NCBI GenBank assembly: GCA_038503075.1
Contig: JBCAML010000021.1
Span: 1,411,266 to 1,475,265, forward strand
Reading direction: 5' to 3'
Source of the DNA: Gyromitra esculenta
Taxonomy: Eukaryota; Ascomycota; Pezizomycetes; Pezizales; Discinaceae
Length of the DNA stretch: 64,000 bases
Both the position numbers and the translations under genes were made by a program. Positions 58,109-64,000 of the stretch are shown one piece after another. A model generated the notes under the pieces. It searched no databases. It saw nothing but the letters and a program-made list of their open reading frames with translations, and was not told where the DNA came from. Numbering within the stretch: the first letter of the stretch is position 1; each line of letters begins with the position of its first letter.

Positions 58109-60554
58109 ATGAGTAATGAAAGGCATAGATTGGTTGTGGGTGGTATGTACTAGAATTATAAGATAGACTACGTGATTTTCACTGATTAAATTCAAATACT
58201 AGTCGACTACGGAACTACATACTCTGGTTAGTTTAGATAGTTGATGATTGCAACTACTAATAGTGAAGCGGGATCTCTAAGAAACACAACCACGAACCAG
58301 CTAACAGCTAATATAATTGGATAAATTCCAGGGGTTGCGTATCTACACACAAAAAACCCAGACTACCGCGAAATTGAAGTCATTCAGAAATGGCCTGGGA
58401 AAGGAGGCGATCTTGATAATCGAACTCTTGACAAAGCTCCAACCGAGATCAGCTTTGAGACTAACGGGAATCTTTGGGGATACCAGCTTGCTGCTGGAGC
58501 AAAACGCTACGGTTGCTTCAAACTGCTATTAGATGAAAAGACAGGGAAAACTAAATATGACGACCCGAATTTGGATTCTGAAATCGACCCTGGGAATCCA
58601 AATGCTCGACTTGCTTTACCACCCGGCAAAGACGTTCATGACGTTACGTTTGAATACTTGAAACTTCTCTACGAGTACATCATTACCCGGCTTCGAGAAA
58701 GGCTTCTGGTGACTTTTGACTCGACTCCTATCCAGTTTGTCCTGACGACTCCTGCCATTTGGAGTCACCTTGCACAGGATGCAACCTGTAAAGCAGCGAA
58801 ATTGGCGGGCTTTGCTTCCAGACCCGGAGATACGATCACTATGATCGCTGAGCCTGAGGCGGCAGCCTCATACTGCCTAAGAGAAATGCACGCTACACGA
58901 GAGGGCTCTGAGAATCCATTACGAGTATTTCAATCCCAAAGCTATCTAACCTAATTGTTTATCCAATATCAAGGAAACTATAGCTGATTTCATCTTCGGC
59001 TGCAGAAAGGACAACGCATCCTGATATGCGATGCCGGTGGTGGGACAGTCGTTCGTCTCCCTGCAATTATACATATTTATTAAAAGGATATATTAACTGC
59101 TAGCTAGGATCTCGTTACATATACCATCAGCCAAACAACTCCATATCTAAGGGTGAAAGAGGGAAACGTAGGGTCAGGTGAGCTAGCCAAAGCCTATGCC
59201 GAAATCTTGGCTTAACTTTCAACAAATAACATTCTAACTTAAACCAACGCATCTAAAGGGGGCAAGTGCGGTTCAACGGCGATTGATAGAGCATTCTTAA
59301 AACTTCTTGAGTCTCGAGTAGGTGACTCCTTCAAGAAATGGCCCCCCAGAAAGACAGGACGTGGCAGCACTCTCATGACCCACTTCGAGATGGCAAAAAA
59401 GAGTTTTGGAACTTTATCCCATGACCAAAGTTGGCGTATTCCTTTGGGAAACGTGGAAGATGATGTTGAGAATGGGATAGAGGACTGCGAACTTACCCTG
59501 ACAAGGTAAGATTGACTTTAACTTCCTTTCTATCTTCAATGCTAAATAAGTGCGCTCTAGCAAGGATATGGCCGAAATCTTCAATCCTATAGTCACGCAA
59601 ATTACACAACTTATCTCGCAACAAGTGAGAAACGCGAACACCGTAGATAACCAGGAAAGGGTCTCGGTATGTATTTACGATACTTGAAATCCTAGCTTTC
59701 CTCTTTAAACCCTAAACTTGTATAATGATAGAGAACAGACCATCCTGCTGGTTGGTGGCTTTGGCGAATCACAATACTTATTCACGAAATTGAAAGAATG
59801 GTGTCAATCCCAGCCATTCCCGGTTGACGTGATTAACCCGAGTCATTCGTATGTATAAGTGATTCTACAAAACTTCTTAGCAAGTTCTAATCTAGTTAGA
59901 TGGTCTGCGGTTGTGAGAGGAGCTGTTATACACGGAGTCGAGAGCATAGTCGAAGCACGAAAGCTGAAACAACATTATGGCGTGGTATTAGCTTGTCCAT
60001 TCCAGCGAGGAAAGCACGATGAAGAAGATGCGTACTTTGATTTTTTGCTAGGGACGCTGCTGACGAACGATAACATTGTTTGGCTCGCTAAAAAAGTATG
60101 TTGCAATCACACAAACCTCTAAACGGCCGCTAATCCTTTGATACATTTATAGGGAGAAGATGCCGCAAATGAGAGCCGTATACCTCTCCCATGCCTTGCA
60201 ACATTTCCAGAATGGGGAAATAGGGAGGTCTCCATTGATCTAAAAGGCTGTAGTTTTGATGACGCACCGACTAGTCCCAAAAGTTATAGTGCGTCTCTAA
60301 TCCCCGTTTAACATGCGATTAATCAAATAAAGCTAAAAATTAGAAACAAAACCTTAGAGGTCGAAAACGTGGGTCAGCTTAAGGCTGATCTCAGCTCTGT
60401 ACCAGACTCTGATTTTAATGTCTTAGCTCATACGCCACGTGGAAGAGTTTTTGCATCTGATTTCACTATAGCTATGGCGGTTGGATCAGCGGAGCTTACT
60501 TTTTCTCTCATTCACAAAGGAATACACCACGGTAACACTCCAATTGAATATTAG
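58109..60554 (+). CDS. Hsp70-like ATPase (fungal HSPA12-type), 11 exons
   Basis: Actin/Hsp70-fold ATPase without the usual substrate domain. Exons: 58109-58142, 58203-58226, 58332-58924, 59006-59050, 59108-59177, 59259-59505, 59561-59666, 59739-59848, 59900-60095, 60153-60292 and 60344-60554. All phases fit, giving 591 residues, a usual length for this group. Phosphate-1 motif: VGVDYGTTYSGVAYL, built from exons 1-3. Connect region: LTTPAIWSHLAQDATCKAAK and AEPEAAASYCLREM. Phosphate-2 motif: ILICDAGGGTVDLVTY. Adenosine motif: TILLVGGFGESQYLF. HSWSAVVRGAV follows as expected. The donors of exons 2 and 4 (GTTAGT, GTTCGT) are less usual. No lesion is seen. Such proteins are numerous in ascomycetes; clients and role are unknown. 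Confidence 0.9.
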
Positions 60555-61837
60555 AGTTTACTTTCTGTGTTTTTGCCCTTTTGGCTTGTAGGGAGATTTT
60601 CTTATGTCTGTACTTCGCTACCGAGAGGCTAGGGTGAGAGAATTTATATCAAATTTCAGGATTTATTGTCTCGATACCTGATCGCGTGGTATTTCGGGAG
60701 ATTTTAGAATTCGGGATAGTAAAGGTGTAAATGCAGCAAAAGTGATTTTGAATGTTGGTCCTAAAGGTGATGACAAGATATGCCTGACGGCGAACAAGAG
60801 CCTCACCCAACCTATAATATTCATAGAACACTTGACCATTTGGCTTTCTAGTTATTCCCCCTGTCCGCTGATTATAAATATCGCTGATGGTCATTCTATT
60901 TTGAATCTTTTTGGGGGTTTCTTGGGCTTTCTTATGAATCTACCATCACAAGTTTCGTTGTTCGCCATCAGACATAATTTGCGTCACCCCTTGGGTGACT
61001 AACGAAATACCCCCGCCGCAGAAACCGGGTCAGGGCCTATTTACTAGTTTATGCCAACCACAAACTGTAGGGTGGTGGAGGGATCTGCAAGGCAGAGGGG
61101 ATAACGAGGTTGGGTAGCAAATGAAATATTCCGCCACAAAATAGAGATCAGTTTGCTAGCCAAGACCCTTCCAGTGCTCTAACGCGACCGACCTTGTACT
61201 TGGCAGACATGAAGACCCCTAAATCCAGGCAGAAGTTAGCCAATAAACCCGACAATGTGGCTAGGTGGAGCAAATTAAAAAATCTTACCAGCAAAAGACA
61301 TTTCGGGTTCCTCATCCCTGCCCCGAATACCACTCAATATTTGATCAGTCGTCAGCACATCGGCTCGAACAAAAAAACAAATTGGCGACGGGGGTGAAGT
61401 TAGGTAACAACTAAATCTACATTTCGGAGGCTACAACCTACAGAATTTAACACCGGCAACTATAAATTACAGACTATGCAGATAGAACAGCCACAAAATA
61501 AACAGTGGTAAGTTGGTTATAGGCTGGGGAATTGTGTTGTTAAAGGGACGTGATTGTTGCCGAGGCTTATCCCTTCATCCGTAGCAACGCTGTAGCCGGC
61601 CTGTGTAGGCCAGAGAAGGAACTCAACCACCCGGGCTCCACAACAAATCGGTTTTTGGAGTCAACAAACTGGGAGAGTAACATGTAGTGGATACAGTATA
61701 ATAAAAAATGGTTCTGGAATTTTTTTCTGGCTTCTAGCACCATAAAGACTCACTTTCAGAGCCCGTGGTTTTACTATGGGAAATCAAACACCCCGCTACA
61801 ACAAGCATTTTCTCCTCAATATGGCAGGCCCTACCCT
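60555..61837. other. Intergenic, no gene recognised
   Basis: Overlapping short frames on both strands at 60.65-61.0 kb without motifs. Foldback C lies at 61199-61328. Confidence 0.45.
61199..61328. mobile_element. Small foldback (MITE-like), copy C
   Basis: About 130 bp with imperfect inverted ends (CTTGGCAGACATGAAGACCC against the complement of GGGTTCCTCATCCCTGCCCC). TA precedes the left end. It resembles copies A and B. Confidence 0.5.
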
Positions 61838-62175
61838 AAACCCATTTCACGGATTGAGGATCGGGTATAGGGTTAGGGTTCGGTTCGATGGTTGTTATGA
61901 GTTTCGGGTTGTTGTATAATGTCATTGTATTTCGGTTGTTATCGGCTATAAGATTTGTTGGGAAAAGTGGGGTATTTAAATGATGGATTTCGATCGTTCT
62001 TTGTTTTCTCTTCTTCTTTCTTTAAGCAACGTTCTCGTTTACTTCTTTCACGGATTAAGGATGGGGTATAGGGTTAGGTTTCGGTTCGGTGGTTGTTATG
62101 GGTTTTCGGGTTGTTGTATAATGTTATTGTATTTCGGTTGTTATCGGTTATTGGGTTTATTGGGAAAAGCGGTCT
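61838..62175 (+). repeat. Two tandem partial LTRs of a chromovirus
   Basis: Two units starting at the TTTCACGGATT words at about 61849 and 62049 share a promoter part with TATAGGGTTAGG, GGTTGTTGTATAATG and TATTTCGGTTGTTATCGG. The first continues to TTTAAGCAACGTTCTCG and then the second begins. They are related to the LTR of the gypsy at 16-22 kb but clearly older or of another subfamily. Confidence 0.65.
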
Positions 62176-62189
62176 CACGGTATCGCCTT

Positions 62190-62952
62190 GTTTGAGCCCT
62201 TCAGTATCCCTGAAGGTGAGCAGAGCTACTTAAACGAAAAGGTCAAGCGATAAGGTATACGATGTTTTCGACAGGTCCTACGGGGGTCTAACTCAAGGCG
62301 AGTTAAGTGGAAAGGGTTTCACAGCGACAGCGACCGCGAGGATTCTGAGATACAATCGAGATAGTATTAAAATGATACAACAGAAGTAAGGTAAGAACGT
62401 TGCTTAAGGAAAGAAAAGAAGAAGATCTTTCTCGCGGTTCGATCGTCTAAGCACATCGGAAGGTGAGCGAGCTTAAACGAGAAGCTGTTGCGATAAGAAC
62501 GACGAAGTTGTCTACAAGTCTACGTAGTGCTAACTCGAGCGAGTTAAGTGGGAGAGTATTTTCGCGCGACGCGACATGAGGATTACGAAGGAGAATCGAG
62601 ATGGTATTTAAAAACAAATACGAAGAAGTAAACGAGAACGTTCTTAAGGAGAAGAGAAGAAAACCATAACAACCATCAAGATCCATCCCTATCATAATCT
62701 CTCGTGACTCATAGCGAAACCCAGTGAACAACAAAGACATTATAAAGAAACCATCCTCCGTTAACCATTACCTCACTGCTTGTAAATCTCACTTCATCAA
62801 GTGAAGATCTGACGAACAATTTACATCCTTTAAATACGCTTTTTGATCATCATGACTAATGCGACAACAACCGAACTACAAAGACATTATCTTTCTAGCA
62901 GATCGTATCCCATCTGATATCCTAGATCCATTTACTCCGTCTTATCTGTGAA
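62190..62952 (-). repeat. Degraded chromovirus LTR segments, minus orientation
   Basis: 62190-62430 and 62455-62952 both follow the plan of the intact gypsy LTR (…GAGCAGNGCTACTT…, GAACGTTGCTTAAGG or GAACGTTCTTAAGG). A polypurine tract sits at 62952-62966, reading outward into the element. Two different LTR copies are joined head to tail. Confidence 0.6.
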
Positions 62953-63019
62953 AGTAGCCCCTCTCTTCAAGCGTGAGCTCCTGCGAACTTTAGACATTTC
63001 AGCGGGGATCATAGTCAAA

Positions 63020-63415
63020 AAGTTTCACGGATGAAGTGGAATGATGGGTTAGGGTTCGGATAGTAACGGTTGCAATGGATGATGGGTTTTCTTTACAATG
63101 TCTTTGTCATTCGGCTGTGTTTCGGTTGTGAGTCATGAGAAGAATTGCGGGGTATATAAGGGATGGATCGTAGGCGGTTGTTATGGTTTTCTTCTCTTTC
63201 TTTAAGCAACGTTCTTACCTTACTTCTACTGTATTGTTTTGAATACTATCCCGATTCTACCTCAGAATCCTCGCGGTCGCTGTCGCTGTGAACCCTTCCA
63301 CACTTAACTCGCCTTGAGTTAGACCCTCGTAGGACCTGTAGAAACATCGTCACTCTTGTCGCTTGACTTCTCGTTTAAGTAGCACTGCTCACCTTCAGGG
63401 ATACTGAAGGGCTTA
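63020..63415 (+). repeat. Chromovirus LTR, plus orientation
   Basis: It starts TTTCACGGATGAAG, has TATATAAG at about 63151 and CTTTAAGCAACGTTC 50 bases later, and ends in CTTCAGGGATACTGAAGGGC. Its second half is inverted relative to 62190-62430, so the two form a large imperfect palindrome. Confidence 0.7.
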
Positions 63416-63424
63416 ACGAGGAAT

Positions 63425-63765
63425 CAAACCGTGAGAAAAAGGTATCGAGAGCGACAGTATCTTCTAGATCCTTGACTGGTTCCCAAGTGGGATGGGCGTA
63501 GCCTGTCCATTCGACGAGGTACTGTTGTTGACCGCGATGTATCCTTTGGTCCAGGGTTTTTTCGATATAATACTCTTCTTGGTCGTTAACAACAATGGGT
63601 ACAGAAGGAGGAATTACTTGGCCAGGAAGAGCGTCATGGGCTGTTGGTTTCAATAAGGAAACATGGAAGACGGGGTGGTATTTGACTGAAGACGGCAGGT
63701 CAATCTCATAGGCAAAAGGTGAAACTATGTGAAGGGGGAACGTTAGTTTCCTGGGTATAGTCGCG
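63425..63765 (-). pseudogene. Integrase tail and chromodomain of a truncated chromovirus
   Basis: The sequence reads [40 protein letters not shown], then the chromodomain [40 protein letters not shown]. The element is cut at about 63765, on the telomere side, and abuts an LTR fragment at about 63420. It is related to, but clearly different from, the gypsy at 16-22 kb. Confidence 0.85.
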
Positions 63766-63768
63766 GTA

Positions 63769-63850
63769 AGGAGTCAGGAAGGGTAGTTGAAAGCTAAGAC
63801 CGTGTGGGTTGTTGAAGGTCTACTCTGTTTGGTCTGATTTCCTGACTCCT
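63769..63850. repeat. Short inverted repeat near the telomere
   Basis: AGGAGTCAGGAA (63769-63780) is repeated inverted at 63839-63850. It lies where the chromovirus sequence ends. Confidence 0.6.
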
Positions 63851-63892
63851 CAGTTAGCTGAGACAGTCAGGGATATATACAACGCTCAAGGT

Positions 63893-63922
63893 GGATGCGG
63901 ATGCGGATGCGGATGCGGATGG
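63893..63922. repeat. GGATGC tandem repeat
   Basis: Four perfect GGATGC units and a partial fifth, immediately before the telomeric array. Confidence 0.9.
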
Positions 63923-63923
63923 G

Positions 63924-64000
63924 TTTAGGGTTTAGGGTTTAGGGTTTAGGGTTTAGGGTTTAGGGTTTAGGGTTTAGGGTTTAGGGTTTAGGGTTTAGGG
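63924..64000 (+). repeat. Telomere: 11 perfect TTTAGGG repeats at the chromosome end
   Basis: 77 bases, exactly 11 units, with the G-rich strand running 5' to 3' out to the end of the window, as expected for a right-hand chromosome end. The unit is the seven-base plant type and not the TTAGGG of most filamentous ascomycetes. Confidence 0.97.

Noticed and set aside
1..64000. CRISPR arrays, bacterial operons, rRNA or biosynthetic gene cluster
   Set aside because: No spaced direct repeats, no ribosomal sequence, and no backbone enzymes such as PKS, NRPS or terpene synthase were seen; the region is eukaryotic.

Overview
This window is the right-hand end of a chromosome of a filamentous ascomycete (Pezizomycotina). 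I lean towards Leotiomycetes from the look of the protein families, but nothing here proves it. The evidence is: short GT-AG introns of about 45-100 nt; a HET-domain gene; an AA9 polysaccharide monooxygenase; a fungal Hsp70-like ATPase; large ankyrin and multi-pass membrane proteins of types expanded in these fungi; Ty1/copia and chromodomain Ty3/gypsy elements; and 11 perfect TTTAGGG repeats running to the last base. The heptamer is unexpected, because most filamentous ascomycetes carry TTAGGG.

Layout. 0.3-1.9 kb: a lipase-like alpha/beta hydrolase of the SERAC1/DUF676 type, with an in-frame TGA or a very short intron, and no C-terminal half. 3.9-4.9 kb: an intact four-helix membrane protein. 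8.2-9.3 kb: an intact two-exon membrane protein. 12.8-30.5 kb: one giant ankyrin gene on the minus strand (about 34 repeats) split by a copia retrotransposon, which is itself split by a gypsy chromovirus. Both insertions have target duplications, and removing them restores the reading frames. 31.8-32.6 kb: a small unknown gene. 36.2-37.9 kb: a HET gene. 39.1-41.6 kb: an intact 10-exon gene of an unnamed fungal family. 43.1-44.1 kb: an intact 5-exon AA9 gene. 45.6-47.3 kb: a membrane protein gene with one TGA. 51.7-52.3 kb: a decayed gene with two TAG codons. 53.3-54.7 kb: an unknown two-exon gene. 58.1-60.6 kb: an 11-exon Hsp70-like gene. 61.8-63.8 kb: a pile of broken chromovirus LTRs and a chromodomain fragment. 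63.9-64.0 kb: a GGATGC repeat and the telomere.

The spaces between genes are long and AT-rich. They hold a 429-bp Mutator-type foldback element with a 9-bp target duplication, several 115-135-bp foldback elements with TA flanks, a 30-bp perfect inverted repeat, and duplicated blocks shared between 34 and 57 kb and between 30 and 34 kb.

The genes do not form a pathway or cluster. This is typical subtelomeric accessory DNA: stress or self-recognition genes (HET, Hsp70-like, ankyrin), a secreted plant-cell-wall enzyme, fast-decaying membrane proteins and transposons. Several broken genes differ from an open frame by a single TGA, TAG or TAA that one C-to-T change could have made, which fits light RIP-like mutation. 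Exon boundaries were deduced by hand from splice signals, phase and family resemblance, with no database search.
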